Shown here: positions 35,095 through 45,779 of the stretch, piece by piece
Numbering within the stretch: the stretch's first letter is position 1
How the letters are laid out: each line of letters opens with the position of its first letter
Assembly: GCF_025736875.1 (NCBI RefSeq)
Contig: NZ_CP107052.1
Span: 1,940,501 to 2,004,500, forward strand
Source: Candidatus Kirkpatrickella diaphorinae
Lineage (GTDB): Bacteria; Pseudomonadota; Alphaproteobacteria; Acetobacterales; Acetobacteraceae
Direction: 5' to 3'
Length of the DNA stretch: 64,000 nt
Program-made: the position numbers and the translations under genes
The notes under the pieces: model-generated
What the model was told of the DNA's origin: nothing
What the model saw: the letters and a program-made list of their open reading frames with translations, nothing else
The model's database searches: none

Positions 35095-37758
35095 TCACGA
35101 TGCGTCCGGCCCCTCCGGCTTGGCTTTAGCCGCCTTACGCTTCCGTGGCGTCGCGCTGGCTGCCGCCTTTTTCGGGGTTTTCGTCGTGGCTTTTTTGTCT
35201 GCGCCCGGCTTCTTGGCGCTGGAGGCCGCTTTTTTGACGCCTTTCTTCGCGGGGGCTTTCAGGGGTTTCCCTTTTTCAGCCAGCAGGGTCACAGCCTCAT
35301 CAAGCGTGACGTCATCCATGTGACTGCCGCGCGGCAGGGTGGCGATGATCTGCCCATGCTGCACATAGGGCCCGAACCGACCTTTACGGATCATCACACT
35401 TTCATCATCTTTCGGGTGTTTGCCAAGATTGCGGATGCTGGCCAGTTTCTGGGCCAGGCAATCCACGGCACGATTGGCGCCAACCGTCAGAACATCATCA
35501 TCCTTACCAAGCGTGGCATAAATGCCGCCCATTTTTATGAAGGGGCCGAAACGTCCGAGACCCGCCTCCATCATCTCGCCGGATTCCGGGTGGGGGCCAA
35601 TTTTGCGGGGCAGGGAGATATAGCCCTGGGCCTGTTCAAGGCTCAGTGTCTCGGCATCGACGCTCTTGGGCAGGGCGACGCGTTTGGGCTTTTTCTTCTT
35701 ATCCGCAGGGTCCGCCTCCCCCCTCTGAACGTAAAGCCCGTAAGGGCCGCGCCTGATTGTCAGTTCTTCTCCCGTCTCGGCATCCATGCCCAGATGACGG
35801 ATGCCGTCTTTCAGGCTCGGTGCCTCAGCACCATCCTCAGCGATGAGGCGACGCGTGAACTGGCAGGTCGGGTAATTGGAGCAACCGATAAAAGCCCCGA
35901 ACTTCCCGAGCCGCAGCCCGAGACGTCCTGACCCGCACGCCGTGCATTGCCGTGGATCCCCCCCATCTTCCCGAAGGGGAAAGAAGTAAGCGCCGAGATC
36001 TTCATCCAGCGCATCAATCACATCGGAGATTTTCAGATCTTTTGTCTGATCCACGGCGTGGGAAAAATTTTTCCAGAAAGCGCGCATGACATCATGCCAG
36101 TCCGCCCGGCCATCTGAGATATCGTCGAGCTGCTCCTCCAGCCTGGCGGTGAAATCCGTATCAACATAAGTCTCGAAAAACGATGTCAGGAACGCCGTCA
36201 CCAGCCTTCCGCGATCTTCCGGAACAAATCGTCGGCTATCGAGCCGCACATAACTGCGATCCCGCAAAACGGAGAGGATGGAGGCGTAGGTTGAAGGACG
36301 CCCAATCCCGATTTCCTCCATTTTCTTGACGAGACTGGCTTCAGAATAACGGGGGGGCGGTTGCGTGAAATGCTGCTCCGCCTGGGCGTCTTTCGTCTGG
36401 ACCGGGTCGCCCTTCATCATGGGGGGGAGTAGCCGGTTCTCATCATCCTCTGACGCGATATCGTCCCGACCCTCGCGGTAAAGTCGCAGGAAGCCGTCAA
36501 AAGCGATGGTTGTGCCCGTCGCCCGCAGCGTCACAATATTTTGCCCGTCGGTCAAGGTGACGGAAACCTGATCCAATTCGGCAGAGGCCATCTGGGCCGC
36601 GACAGCGCGTTTGTAAATGAGTTCGTAGAGGCGGGACTGATCAGGATTCAGGTGACGCGCCACATCTTCCGGGCGACGCCGAACATCGGTCGGGCGGATC
36701 GCTTCATGCGCCTCCTGCGCATTTTTCGCCTTGCTTGAATAAACGCGCGGCTTCTCAGGCTGATATCGCTCCCCGAAACTATCCAGAATATGGCCCCTTA
36801 TGGCGCTGATGGCTTCAGCCGCCATCTGGACACCATCCGTCCTCATATAGGTGATAAGCCCGACATGCTCACCACCAATATCCACACCTTCATAAAGCTG
36901 CTGGGCGGTGCGCATGGTGATCTGGGCACTCATCCCCAGTTTGCGTGAGGCTTCCTGCTGTAATGTTGAGGTGGTGAAAGGTGGTGACGGGTTACGGCGA
37001 AGCTTTTTATGCTCAACATCCGAGACGGAGAACTGACCTGCCGCAATGAGGGCGCGCGCCGCCTCAGCGGCTTCCGCATTTTCGAGGTCAAATTGTTCGA
37101 GCTTTTTGCCATGAAGATGGGTCAGACGTGCAAGAAATTCCTGCCCCGATTTTTCTTCGAAAAGCCCTTTGACACTCCAATATTCCCGCTTTTTGAAGAC
37201 CTCAATTTCCGCTTCCCGCTCGCAGATAAGCCGCAGAGCGACGGATTGGACGCGTCCGGCGCTCCGGCTTCCCGGGAGTTTGCGCCATAATACCGGGGAC
37301 AGCGTAAATCCGACGAGGTAATCCAGCGCGCGACGTGCGAGATAAGCGTCAATCAGCGGCTGGTCCAGGGCGCGGGGATTGGCCATGGCCCGCTGCACCG
37401 CCGATTTGGTGATTTCATTAAAGGTGACGCGCTGCACACTGATATTTTTAAGCAGGTTGCGCTCCGCAAGCACAGACTGAACATGCCAGGAAATCGCTTC
37501 ACCCTCACGATCCGGGTCCGTGGCGAGATAGAGCGATTTGGCGGATTTCAGGGCGCGCGCAATATCGCCCATATGCTTGGCGCCGCGGTCATCCGTCGCC
37601 CAGTCCATCGCGAAATTTTCATCCGGCCGGACGCTGCCATCTTTCGGCGGCAGGTCCCGCACATGCCCGAACGACGCCAGCACCGTGTAGCCACCGCCGA
37701 GATATTTATTGATCGTTTTCGCCTTGGCCGGGCTTTCTACCACGACTACGTCCGTCAT
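35095..37758 (-). CDS. topA: DNA topoisomerase I
   Basis: Type IA topoisomerase that relaxes negative supercoils. 887 residues. TOPRIM start (VVVESPAKAKTINKYLG), the DPDREGE acidic motif, the active-site Tyr in GRPSTYASIL, one C4 zinc ribbon (CTAC ... CSNYPTC) and several TopA C-terminal repeats, ending in a Lys/Ala-rich tail of about 70 residues that probably binds DNA non-specifically. It follows dprA by about 28 nt on the same strand. Confidence 0.96.
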   Translation of the reverse strand: MTDVVVVESPAKAKTINKYLGGGYTVLASFGHVRDLPPKDGSVRPDENFAMDWATDDRGAKHMGDIARALKSAKSLYLATDPDREGEAISWHVQSVLAERNLLKNISVQRVTFNEITKSAVQRAMANPRALDQPLIDAYLARRALDYLVGFTLSPVLWRKLPGSRSAGRVQSVALRLICEREAEIEVFKKREYWSVKGLFEEKSGQEFLARLTHLHGKKLEQFDLENAEAAEAARALIAAGQFSVSDVEHKKLRRNPSPPFTTSTLQQEASRKLGMSAQITMRTAQQLYEGVDIGGEHVGLITYMRTDGVQMAAEAISAIRGHILDSFGERYQPEKPRVYSSKAKNAQEAHEAIRPTDVRRRPEDVARHLNPDQSRLYELIYKRAVAAQMASAELDQVSVTLTDGQNIVTLRATGTTIAFDGFLRLYREGRDDIASEDDENRLLPPMMKGDPVQTKDAQAEQHFTQPPPRYSEASLVKKMEEIGIGRPSTYASILSVLRDRSYVRLDSRRFVPEDRGRLVTAFLTSFFETYVDTDFTARLEEQLDDISDGRADWHDVMRAFWKNFSHAVDQTKDLKISDVIDALDEDLGAYFFPLREDGGDPRQCTACGSGRLGLRLGKFGAFIGCSNYPTCQFTRRLIAEDGAEAPSLKDGIRHLGMDAETGEELTIRRGPYGLYVQRGEADPADKKKKPKRVALPKSVDAETLSLEQAQGYISLPRKIGPHPESGEMMEAGLGRFGPFIKMGGIYATLGKDDDVLTVGANRAVDCLAQKLASIRNLGKHPKDDESVMIRKGRFGPYVQHGQIIATLPRGSHMDDVTLDEAVTLLAEKGKPLKAPAKKGVKKAASSAKKPGADKKATTKTPKKAAASATPRKRKAAKAKPEGPDAS

Positions 37759-37786
37759 CTTGTCTCCCGTTTCGAACGGCGCTTGC

Positions 37787-38923
37787 TTAAACTTCCGGCT
37801 GCAGCATCACGATCTGACCATCCGGTAAAAATGTCGCTTCGCCATCAAGTTCCAGCGCCGAAAGAACAGATGACACGACCGAAACGGAGCATTGACTTTT
37901 ATCGACGAGGTCGTCAACGGAAATTGGTGTGTTGGAAAGTAAAGATGCAATGCGGCGTCGTGGGTCATTATCCGGTTGCTGTGATGTGTCCAGCAGGGAT
38001 AATTGCGTTGTATCAAAGGCTTTTCGCGTTGTTTGCGGCGGGGCGCGGCGCATGTCAACCGTGTCTGCGAGATTTCTTAAGATGTCATCGACGGTTTCCG
38101 TCAGAATGGCACCCTGTCGGATCAGATCATTACCCCCGCGGGAGCGCGGATCAAGCGGAGAGCCGGGCACCGCGAAAATTTCGCGGCCATAATCAAGCGC
38201 CATTTTCGCCGTGATCAATGTCCCGGAACGAAGCCCGCCTTCCACGATGACAACGCCTTGCGACATGCCGGCAATCAGGCGGTTGCGCCGTGGAAAGTGC
38301 CGTCCCTGCGGCACAGTGCCCAGAGGCGCTTCCGTTATCAGGCAGCCGCGTGCGGCGATGTCATCGCGCAGGGCCTTGTTTTCAGGCGGGTAAATCGTGT
38401 CGATTCCGCCCGCCAAAGCGGCCACCGTGCAGCCTGGATATAGGGCCGCCATATGGGCGGCACGATCAATCCCCATAGCGAGACCGGAGACCACGACAAT
38501 ACCGGCCTCCGCCAGCCCTGTCGCCAATGTTTCCGCCACGCGAAGCCCGGCTGCCGAGGCATTGCGCGCGCCGACAATGGCGACGGAACGTTGGGACAGA
38601 CGCGCGACATCACCCGATATTGTCACGGCGGCGGGCGCATCCGGCACAATTTTCATCAATCGTGGATAAAGGGGATCATCGAAAAACAGGATGCGCGCCC
38701 CGCATTTCTCCGTTCTGACCCACTCCGCCTCAATCTCACCCGTCGGCGGGATGGCCAGAGCACGGTGCCCGGCCTGGCGCAATCGCTCAGGCAGGGCCTC
38801 AATCGCGGTGGTGGCATCTGAATATTCATCAAGCAGGCGGCGGAATGTTACAGGCCCGATCCCGGTACATCGGATCAGGCGCAGGCGTGCAATCTTTTCC
38901 CGTGGAGTGAGTGTCTTTGACAT
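37787..38923 (-). CDS. dprA: DNA processing protein DprA
   Basis: Loads RecA onto incoming single-stranded DNA during natural transformation. About 378 residues from ATG 38921-38923. An N-terminal helix-hairpin segment (RLIRCTGIGPVTFRRLL), the Rossmann-like DprA domain (VAIVGARNASAAGL, SGLAMGIDRAAH, GGIDTIYPPEN) and a C-terminal winged helix (ISVDDLVDKSQCSV) are in the usual order. With comEC in the same window this hints at DNA uptake ability, although dprA is widespread. Confidence 0.93.
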   Translation of the reverse strand: MSKTLTPREKIARLRLIRCTGIGPVTFRRLLDEYSDATTAIEALPERLRQAGHRALAIPPTGEIEAEWVRTEKCGARILFFDDPLYPRLMKIVPDAPAAVTISGDVARLSQRSVAIVGARNASAAGLRVAETLATGLAEAGIVVVSGLAMGIDRAAHMAALYPGCTVAALAGGIDTIYPPENKALRDDIAARGCLITEAPLGTVPQGRHFPRRNRLIAGMSQGVVIVEGGLRSGTLITAKMALDYGREIFAVPGSPLDPRSRGGNDLIRQGAILTETVDDILRNLADTVDMRRAPPQTTRKAFDTTQLSLLDTSQQPDNDPRRRIASLLSNTPISVDDLVDKSQCSVSVVSSVLSALELDGEATFLPDGQIVMLQPEV

Positions 38924-38972
38924 AAGCCCACGCAACCGCCGCGCAAGGTCGGCAATATTTGTTATTGGATGT

Positions 38973-39614
38973 CTAGATCTTTATCTTATCTTGCGGCGGG
39001 GCATCAATATCGATTGGTTTTTCTGTCCCCGCGACCAGCCGTTGGATGTTTCCGGCATGTCTTATCACGACAATCAGCGCGATGATGAACGTGGCGACGG
39101 GCAGAGGTGAATGCAGAGGCTGCATGCTGAGGGGTGCGACCAGAATCACGGAAGCCGCGAAAGCCGCAAGTGCGCCTGCGGACGAAATGTGAGAGAGCCG
39201 CGCGACCGCAAGCCAGATGAGGCAACACACGCACCCGACGGGCCAGCACAAAGCGATCAGCGCGCCCAGACCGGTCGCGACGCCCTTCCCCCCTCTGAAT
39301 TTCAGCCAGACCGGGAAGCAGTGACCCACCACCACAGCGACGGAAGCGCAGGCAAGGCCAGGTTGAAGCGGGTAAAAATCGAGCCCGTGCAGAACAAGAA
39401 GGGGCACGGCGCCTTTTATTCCGTCAAGCAGCAATGTGAGGGCTGCAAGCCCTTTCCGGCCCGTGCGCAGGACATTGGTTGCGCCGATATTCCCTGAGCC
39501 AATCTGCCTGATATCGCCTTCCCCGCCTAGACGCGTCAAGATCAGCCCGAAAGGAATGCTGCCGCAGAAATAACTCAGCACAATGATGGCGAGAAGAAGA
39601 AGGTTAAGCGTCAT
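38973..39614 (-). CDS. plsY: Glycerol-3-phosphate acyltransferase PlsY
   Basis: Membrane enzyme that transfers acyl groups from acyl-phosphate to glycerol-3-phosphate, first step of phospholipid synthesis. About 213 residues from ATG 39612-39614 with five hydrophobic segments. The three PlsY motifs are visible: SGNIGATNVLRTGRKG, a GHCFPVWLKFRGGKGVATGLG loop and the late membrane motif. Its start overlaps the end of the pyrC-like gene by 11 nt. Confidence 0.95.
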   Translation of the reverse strand: MTLNLLLLAIIVLSYFCGSIPFGLILTRLGGEGDIRQIGSGNIGATNVLRTGRKGLAALTLLLDGIKGAVPLLVLHGLDFYPLQPGLACASVAVVVGHCFPVWLKFRGGKGVATGLGALIALCWPVGCVCCLIWLAVARLSHISSAGALAAFAASVILVAPLSMQPLHSPLPVATFIIALIVVIRHAGNIQRLVAGTEKPIDIDAPPQDKIKI

Positions 39615-40905
39615 GGCCCAGGCCCTCTCCAAAGGTTTGGCGACCGTTCTTCCAGGTGCCGATGACCTTGCCCGTTACGTCCCGGCCATCGAAAGGCGTA
39701 TTCTGCGCGCCGCCAGCCAATGCGCCTGCCGTGATCGTCCAGCGTGCCTTAGGGTCAAACAGGCAGAGATCCGCGGGGCGGCCTTTCCTGAGTGTGCCGC
39801 CCGCCACGCCCAGAAGGCGGGCCGGTGATGATGTCAGCAATCGAATGGCCTGGAGCAGATCAAGCCGACCGGCAGCAACTTCTGACAGGGTGATCGGCAG
39901 TAATGTGATGAGGCCCGTGCCGCCTGCGCGCGCCTGTGCAAAAGGCAGGCGTTTATCATCCGCATCACAGGGTGTGTGGTCAGAGGCTATGGCGTCAATC
40001 GTGCCATCCGCCAGAGCGGCGCGCACCGCATCCCGGTCTGATGTCTCTCGCAAAGGGGGTGAGAGTTTCGCATAAGTGCGGAAACCCTCGATCTCACGCT
40101 CATCCAGATAAAAATAAGGCGGCGCCGCATCGCAGGTAATCGGCAGGCCGCGTTTGCGGGCACCGCGTATCAGTTCAAGCCCCTCGGCGGTCGAGACATG
40201 CGCGAAATGCAGGCGTGCCCCGGTCATTTCCGCCAGACGGATGTCCCGCGCCATCAGGATCGCTTCCGCTGCGGGCGGGATCTGCGGCAGGCCCAGTCGG
40301 GTGGCGCGTTCACTGGCCGTGGCGCAGCCGCCCCGGGCGAGGGACGGGTCCTCAGGATGCTGCATCACCAGCGCGTCAATGCCCTTTGCGTAAGCGAGAC
40401 ACTGGCGCATGCGCTTTGTATCGGCAATGGCGTGGGGGCCGTCCGTGAAGGCAATCGCGCCTGCCTCTGACAGAAGGCCGAGTTCCGCCATGTCCTGGCC
40501 CAGACACCCATGCGTCAATGCGCCGTAAGGCAGAATGGTGACGCGACCATCCTCATCACCCCGTGCTTTCAACAGCCGCACGAGGGCGGGCTCATCAATC
40601 GCGGGGCGCGTATTGGGTAGCAGGGCCATGGTTGTGACACCGCCCGCCGCCGCCGCGTCGAGACTGGCGGTGAAGGTCTCACGATATTCCGCCCCCGGCT
40701 CACCTGTTGAGGCGCGCAGGTCAATCAGGCCGGGGCATAAAGCTGCACCGCCGCCATCAATATGCACGGCGTCCTCCGGCGCGTCTTCCGTCCCGGGTGG
40801 GAGCTGTCCGGCGATCAGGCCATCCTTGACAATAAGGCGACCCGGCGCGGGCTTCTTCGCTTCCGGGTCAAGGATGCTGACATTCTCGAAGATAAGCGTA
40901 TTCAC
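39604..40905 (-). CDS. pyrC: Dihydroorotase-like protein (PyrC/PyrX), HxH lost
   Basis: 433 residues, amidohydrolase of the dihydroorotase family, directly after pyrB. The expected metal-binding D-x-H-x-H at the start reads D62-L-R64-A-S66, so both His are replaced. Some later ligand positions look kept (MQHPED, HFAHVS, SDHTPC), others changed (CDAAPPYF). This pattern is known in PyrC' / PyrX proteins that lack activity but stabilise PyrB, so a separate active dihydroorotase probably exists elsewhere. GTG start overlaps the pyrB stop by 4 nt. Confidence 0.85.
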   Translation of the reverse strand: MNTLIFENVSILDPEAKKPAPGRLIVKDGLIAGQLPPGTEDAPEDAVHIDGGGAALCPGLIDLRASTGEPGAEYRETFTASLDAAAAGGVTTMALLPNTRPAIDEPALVRLLKARGDEDGRVTILPYGALTHGCLGQDMAELGLLSEAGAIAFTDGPHAIADTKRMRQCLAYAKGIDALVMQHPEDPSLARGGCATASERATRLGLPQIPPAAEAILMARDIRLAEMTGARLHFAHVSTAEGLELIRGARKRGLPITCDAAPPYFYLDEREIEGFRTYAKLSPPLRETSDRDAVRAALADGTIDAIASDHTPCDADDKRLPFAQARAGGTGLITLLPITLSEVAAGRLDLLQAIRLLTSSPARLLGVAGGTLRKGRPADLCLFDPKARWTITAGALAGGAQNTPFDGRDVTGKVIGTWKNGRQTFGEGLGHDA

Positions 40906-41840
40906 GGCGTATGCTCCGAACGTGCGAGGTGATCAAGCACCGCCATACGAATGGCGACACCCATTTCAACCTGCTCCTGAATGACGCTTTGCGCGGAGTC
41001 CGCGACGTCTGAGGCGATTTCAACACCCCGATTCATCGGGCCGGGATGCATGACGAGGGCATTTTCCTTCGCGAGACGCAGGCGCCGACGGTCCAGCCCG
41101 TAAAAGCGGAAATATTCACGCATACTGGGCACAAGCCCGGATTCCATGCGCTCTTTCTGCATCCGCAGCATCATGACGATGTCGGCGCCCCGGACGCCTT
41201 CATCCATATCATGAATGACCATGACATTGCCCAATTCTTCCATGACCGAGGGGACCAGGGTTGGTGGGCCAACGAGGCGGATCTGGCTGCCCATAGCGGT
41301 TAGAAGATGAATGTTGGAGCGCGCCACGCGGCTATGGCCGACATCGCCGCAGATCGCGACCGTCAGGCCGTTGAGCCTATTGAGGTGCCGTTTGATCGTC
41401 AGCGCATCAAGCAGCGCCTGGGTCGGGTGCTCATGCATGCCGTCCCCGGCATTGACGACATGTGCATCGACTTTCTGGGCCAGTAAAGCGGGCGCGCCGG
41501 ACTGGCCGTGACGGACAACCAGCAGGTCACAACGCATGGCATTCAGCGTCGCGGCTGTGTCGAGAAGCGTCTCACCTTTATTAACGGAGGATGTGGCGAC
41601 CGTCATATTAATGACATCGGCCCCCAGACGCTTGCCTGCCAACTCAAAACTGGTGCGGGTGCGGGTGCTGTCCTCAAAGAACAGATTGACAACCGTGCGC
41701 CCCCTCAAAGCTTCACGCGGGGATGAACGCGACCTGCTGAGCAGAACATAATTTTCAGCAAGGTCGAGATAGGGAAGGATGTCCTTTCTGGACATGCCTT
41801 CAATCCCTAGAAGATGAAGCCGTGAGGAAAGCTCAGCCAT
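40902..41840 (-). CDS. pyrB: Aspartate carbamoyltransferase catalytic chain
   Basis: First committed step of pyrimidine synthesis, cytosolic. About 312 residues from ATG 41838-41840. STRTRTSFE and HPTQALLD motifs for carbamoyl phosphate, and MHPGPMNRG in the aspartate-binding C-terminal half. It sits between gltX (8 nt overlap) and the pyrC-like gene (4 nt overlap), so the three are translationally linked. No pyrI regulatory chain is near; the class is probably the PyrB-PyrX type. Confidence 0.96.
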   Translation of the reverse strand: MAELSSRLHLLGIEGMSRKDILPYLDLAENYVLLSRSRSSPREALRGRTVVNLFFEDSTRTRTSFELAGKRLGADVINMTVATSSVNKGETLLDTAATLNAMRCDLLVVRHGQSGAPALLAQKVDAHVVNAGDGMHEHPTQALLDALTIKRHLNRLNGLTVAICGDVGHSRVARSNIHLLTAMGSQIRLVGPPTLVPSVMEELGNVMVIHDMDEGVRGADIVMMLRMQKERMESGLVPSMREYFRFYGLDRRRLRLAKENALVMHPGPMNRGVEIASDVADSAQSVIQEQVEMGVAIRMAVLDHLARSEHTP

Positions 41841-43239
41841 GGCCCGTCGCGGCTCCGATCCGTGCCAGCACATCGTCGCGTCCGAGCGCCGCCAATGTCG
41901 CGTCAATGCCGGGTGACACCAGGCTCCCGGTCATCGCTGCGCGCAAAGGTTGTGCGACCTGGCCGAGTTTGAGGCCCGCCTCCTCCGCAAAAGCACGGAG
42001 GGCCGCATCGATCGTGGGCGCGTCGAAGGGGGAAAGCGGTGCGAGCTTGTCAGCGATACGGCGCAAGATGGCCTGGGTCGGCGCGTCGAGAAGTTTTTCC
42101 GCCTTGGCGTCAAAAGACAAGGGCGGCTTTTTACCGAGGAAGGCCGCGCTTTCAGCAAGGTCCGTCAGGAGTTTGGCGCGTGCCTGTAAACCGGGCATGA
42201 GCTTCAATACGCGCTCTCGGAAAAGGTCATCAACAATAACGTCACTCCTGTCAGCAAGGCGCGCGGCGACGTCTTCCGTCAGACGCGCGGGGTCAGCCTC
42301 TCTGAGATAGACGCCATTAAGATGGGCGAGTTTGGTGTAATCCATCCGGGAAGGCGCGCGCCCGACGCCATCAAGGTCAAAAAGGGCAATCTGCGCCTCG
42401 CGTGAGAGGATCTCCGCATCGCCATGGCCCCAGCCGAGGCGGAGGAGATAATTGCACAGAGCTTCCGGCAGATAACCGGCCTCACGGAAATCAACAACGG
42501 ACTGCGCGCCGTGCCTTTTGGATAATTTCGCGCCATCCGGCCCGTGAATCAGCGGAAGATGCGCGAATTGCGGGAGTGCCCAACCCATGGCGCGGTAGAT
42601 CATGGCCTGACGAAATGTGTTCGTCAGATGGTCATCGCCGCGAATGACATGGGTGATTTCCATATCATGATCATCACAGACAACGGCATGCAGATAAGTG
42701 GGTGAGCCATCCGAGCGTAAAATGATGAGGTCATCCATCTCGGCATTGGCGACACGCACCGCACCCTGAACAAGATCTTCAATGACGGTTTCACCCTCTT
42801 TCGGCGCTTTGAGCCGCACGGAAAAAGGCGCGCCCGACGGGGCTTCAGAGGGGTCACGGTCACGCCAGAAGCCATTATAACGCGGCGGGAGGCCCTGCGC
42901 GACCGCCTGCTCACGCATTAATTTCAACTCATCAGCCGTGCAGAAACATTTATAGGCGAGGCCGCGCGACAGTAATTCCTGCGCGACGTCCGTATGGCGT
43001 TGCTGGCGCGTGGATTGATAAACCGGCGCTGCATCCGGTTTGAGGTCCAACCAGTCCAAGCCGTCCAGAATGACATCGACCGCTTTCTGCGTCGAACGTT
43101 CCCGGTCCGTATCCTCAATTCGAAGGAGGAATTCACCTTTGTGATGGCGGGCAAAAAGATAATTGAAAAGGGCAGCGCGAGCATTGCCAATATGCAGCAA
43201 TCCCGTCGGAGAAGGGGCAAATCGAGTGCGAACGGTCAT
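41833..43239 (-). CDS. gltX: Glutamyl-tRNA synthetase
   Basis: Class I tRNA synthetase, about 468 residues from ATG 43237-43239 (GAGG 6 nt upstream). [18 protein letters not shown] carries the HIGH-type motif, and KLSKRHGA is the KMSKS equivalent; the C-terminal anticodon-binding part is complete. It heads a long co-directional run (gltX, pyrB, pyrC-like, plsY, dprA, topA and on). Many alphaproteobacteria have two GltX proteins with different tRNA specificity; which one this is cannot be told here. Confidence 0.95.
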   Translation of the reverse strand: MTVRTRFAPSPTGLLHIGNARAALFNYLFARHHKGEFLLRIEDTDRERSTQKAVDVILDGLDWLDLKPDAAPVYQSTRQQRHTDVAQELLSRGLAYKCFCTADELKLMREQAVAQGLPPRYNGFWRDRDPSEAPSGAPFSVRLKAPKEGETVIEDLVQGAVRVANAEMDDLIILRSDGSPTYLHAVVCDDHDMEITHVIRGDDHLTNTFRQAMIYRAMGWALPQFAHLPLIHGPDGAKLSKRHGAQSVVDFREAGYLPEALCNYLLRLGWGHGDAEILSREAQIALFDLDGVGRAPSRMDYTKLAHLNGVYLREADPARLTEDVAARLADRSDVIVDDLFRERVLKLMPGLQARAKLLTDLAESAAFLGKKPPLSFDAKAEKLLDAPTQAILRRIADKLAPLSPFDAPTIDAALRAFAEEAGLKLGQVAQPLRAAMTGSLVSPGIDATLAALGRDDVLARIGAATGHG

Positions 43240-43605
43240 ATCACGCCTCATAGCACGTCTCCGGAAACGAGACTATTGACTTAATAAAGAGTGCGCACGT
43301 GTTTCGGTGGACAGGCGACGGGCCTGAGCCCCCGGCTTTGCGTGAAATGGCGATTCATGTTGGCGCGGGTGTGGCGGCTTCAGCAATCCACGCCTCGGTG
43401 AAGCCTGCTAAGCGTTTTGGCAGCGCCTGGACGGGCTGGATAAATGACGCCTCTCATGTTCCCTCCCACGGGATCAGGTGCCATATTCAGGAATGGCGGT
43501 CGGGATGCTTCAGCCCATCACAAAAGCCACCCGCGATGAGGAAGATAATCGGGGAGCGACGTTATCTCATCGAGTCCGATCCCATCTCTCAACAGTCGAC
43601 ACGTC
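43240..43605. other. Divergent intergenic region gltX / comEC
   Basis: A 145-codon open frame (43299-43736) overlaps the start of comEC in another phase and has no family signal. The gap must carry both promoters, but no convincing -35/-10 pair stands out. Confidence 0.45.
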
Positions 43606-45765
43606 TTGAAGGGCTTTGCTGCCCGTATTCTGGAAGAGGTCGAACGTATTCTGGCCGAATCCTGGCGGCGTCTCCTCGCCTGGATGCCGCTTTTATGGTG
43701 TGTCGGCATCGCCATTTATTTTCGGCCGCGCCATGAGCCGGGTTTCGTTTTTTCCATGGCCTTTATGGCCGCCGGCCTTTTGATCACCCTCCTGAAATGG
43801 CACGCTTGTATTTTTCGATGTGCGGGAATTGCCACAATCCTCATTGCCGGGGGTTTCCTCGCGGCGCGATGGGACGCGCATTCCCGACCGCCTATGCCGT
43901 ATCTTCCACGCCACGCTGTTGAAATTTCGGGTCGCATCTGCGGCATAAGCCTTCTGGCCCCGCGAGAAGAGGGGCAGGAAGCGACGCGGCGCGTCCGCCT
44001 CTGTCATGTTCTTTTGCATGACTGGTTGAATGCGGGCATGGCGCCTATGCGACGGGACCTGCTGATTCGCCTCAAGCCGCAGGACGTGACGCCGCTCGCA
44101 TCAGGGCAGATGGTGCGCGTGCGCGCCATGCTCCGCCCGCCGCCCTGGCCTGTTTATCCCGGTGCCCGCGATTTGCAGCGTGAGGCCTGGTTCTCGGGGG
44201 AGGCAGGTCGTGGATACGCGCTCGATTTCGTGCAGCCAATGGCGCCGAAGCGCGCGTTCCTCAATCGAGAGGGCATGGCGTCACTGAGGGAGAAAGTCGC
44301 GCGCCGCATCGCGCAGCATCTATCGGGGCAGGTGGGGGCAATTGCCCAGACCATCCTCTGCGGTGAGACGGGTGGGCTCAGCCGGCATACGCGCGATATT
44401 TACGCGGCCTCGGGCCTTGCCCATCTGTTGGCGGTGGCGGGTTTGCATCTGGGCCTCGTCATGGGCTTCACGCTGTTTTTGTTCCGTCATGCCTTGGCCC
44501 TCTGGCCCCGCGCGGCGCTTAACTGGCCGTGTCGTGAAATCGCCTTCGGCGCGGCGTGGCTGATGGGAGTTTGTTACGTTGCATTGACCGGCGCGCATCT
44601 CCCCGCTTTGCGCAGTCTCGGCATGGCGACACTCGTCGTTCTGGCGCTCATGACGGGGCGGCAGGCGCTTTCCCTGCGCTCCTGGGCGCTCGTGGCTATG
44701 GCGCTGTTGATCGCGCGCCCCTCTATCGCGCTGGATGTGTCGTTTCAAATGTCTTTCGCAGCCGTGTTGGCCCTGATCACCGGCTATGAAAAATTGCGGC
44801 CTTTGATGCGGCGGCTGCATCATCGACGGGATGTTCTGGCGAAGATGCGGATCCATCTTATCATGCTCACTGCGACCAGTTTCTTCGCGGGATTGGCGAC
44901 CCTGCCCATTGTGGCGGCGCATTTCAATGTTGTGCAGCCCTGGTTCATCCTCGCCAATATCGTGGCGGTGCCGATTGCGGCGATCTTCATCATGCCCATG
45001 GGGGTCATGGCGCTGCTCGCCATGCCGTTTCATCTGGAAGGCGGGTTCCTGCAGGTGATGCGTTATGGCATCACAAGCATTAATGCGTTGGCGGAATGGG
45101 TCACGCATTTTCCCATGGCGCAGATTTCCATACCGCACGCGCCGGATTGGGCGATGCTGGTCTATGGCGTCAGTCTCTGCTTCCTGTGTCTTGTCCGCAG
45201 CGCGTGGCGTTTGGCGGCGCTGCTCGGCATCGCGGTGGTGGTGGCGTCCCCCTGGCTGGTGACGCGTCCTGACATTCTTATATCATCCGACGCTGCGCTG
45301 ATCGGGGTGCGGCGCGGACACGCCCTTTATATGACGAAGCCGGGCTTTATGCAGAAAGGAACGGCGCAGAAGTGGCTGGATGATTTCTCCCTCAAAGCCC
45401 GCTTATTTGACGATCTGCGGCATGACCCGGAGATGAATTGTGATGGTGATCTCTGCCTTCTGAACGTGGCGGGCCGGGAGGCCCTGTTCAATGTCGCGGG
45501 GCTGCGTCGGGCTTCAAGCAGGAGGCGTGCCGATTTTTGCTTCAGGAGTGTCGTCAAAATCAATGTTGCGCCCGCGCGGCCCCTTTGTCATGAAGCAGGG
45601 CAGATTGACCGCTTTCATGCATGGCGGGAGGGCGCCACCGCCATTTACATGGGCGCCTCACCGCCGCGACTTGTCACGGATATTTCCTGGCGGGGCGCGC
45701 GGCTCTGGGTCCCTTTAAATGACGGGCAGGGCGTCCCCAATCTGCCCCTCGCACCGGAGGAATAA
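43606..45765 (+). CDS. comEC: ComEC/Rec2-family DNA uptake channel
   Basis: Inner-membrane channel for single-stranded DNA in natural transformation. About 719 residues with many hydrophobic segments: an N-terminal soluble domain after two membrane helices (about 90-180), then the competence domain (LAHLLAVAGLHLGLVMGFTL, the SGLxH-type motif). The C-terminal metallo-beta-lactamase domain of Gram-positive ComEC is absent, as in many alphaproteobacterial forms. A TTG start at 43606 is used because no ATG or GTG fits in frame upstream. It is a single gene, convergent with the antiporter gene. Confidence 0.9.
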   Translation: MKGFAARILEEVERILAESWRRLLAWMPLLWCVGIAIYFRPRHEPGFVFSMAFMAAGLLITLLKWHACIFRCAGIATILIAGGFLAARWDAHSRPPMPYLPRHAVEISGRICGISLLAPREEGQEATRRVRLCHVLLHDWLNAGMAPMRRDLLIRLKPQDVTPLASGQMVRVRAMLRPPPWPVYPGARDLQREAWFSGEAGRGYALDFVQPMAPKRAFLNREGMASLREKVARRIAQHLSGQVGAIAQTILCGETGGLSRHTRDIYAASGLAHLLAVAGLHLGLVMGFTLFLFRHALALWPRAALNWPCREIAFGAAWLMGVCYVALTGAHLPALRSLGMATLVVLALMTGRQALSLRSWALVAMALLIARPSIALDVSFQMSFAAVLALITGYEKLRPLMRRLHHRRDVLAKMRIHLIMLTATSFFAGLATLPIVAAHFNVVQPWFILANIVAVPIAAIFIMPMGVMALLAMPFHLEGGFLQVMRYGITSINALAEWVTHFPMAQISIPHAPDWAMLVYGVSLCFLCLVRSAWRLAALLGIAVVVASPWLVTRPDILISSDAALIGVRRGHALYMTKPGFMQKGTAQKWLDDFSLKARLFDDLRHDPEMNCDGDLCLLNVAGREALFNVAGLRRASSRRRADFCFRSVVKINVAPARPLCHEAGQIDRFHAWREGATAIYMGASPPRLVTDISWRGARLWVPLNDGQGVPNLPLAPEE

Positions 45766-45779
45766 GGCGCGCGACACTC

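Noticed and set aside
34987-35931. 314-codon open frame antisense to topA
   Set aside because: Composition shadow of the Lys/Ala-rich topA tail; no family signal.
43299-43736. 145-codon frame in the gltX-comEC gap
   Set aside because: Overlaps the comEC start in another frame and shows no family pattern.
44320-45138. 272-codon open frame antisense to comEC
   Set aside because: His/Arg/Gln-rich translation typical of an antisense shadow.
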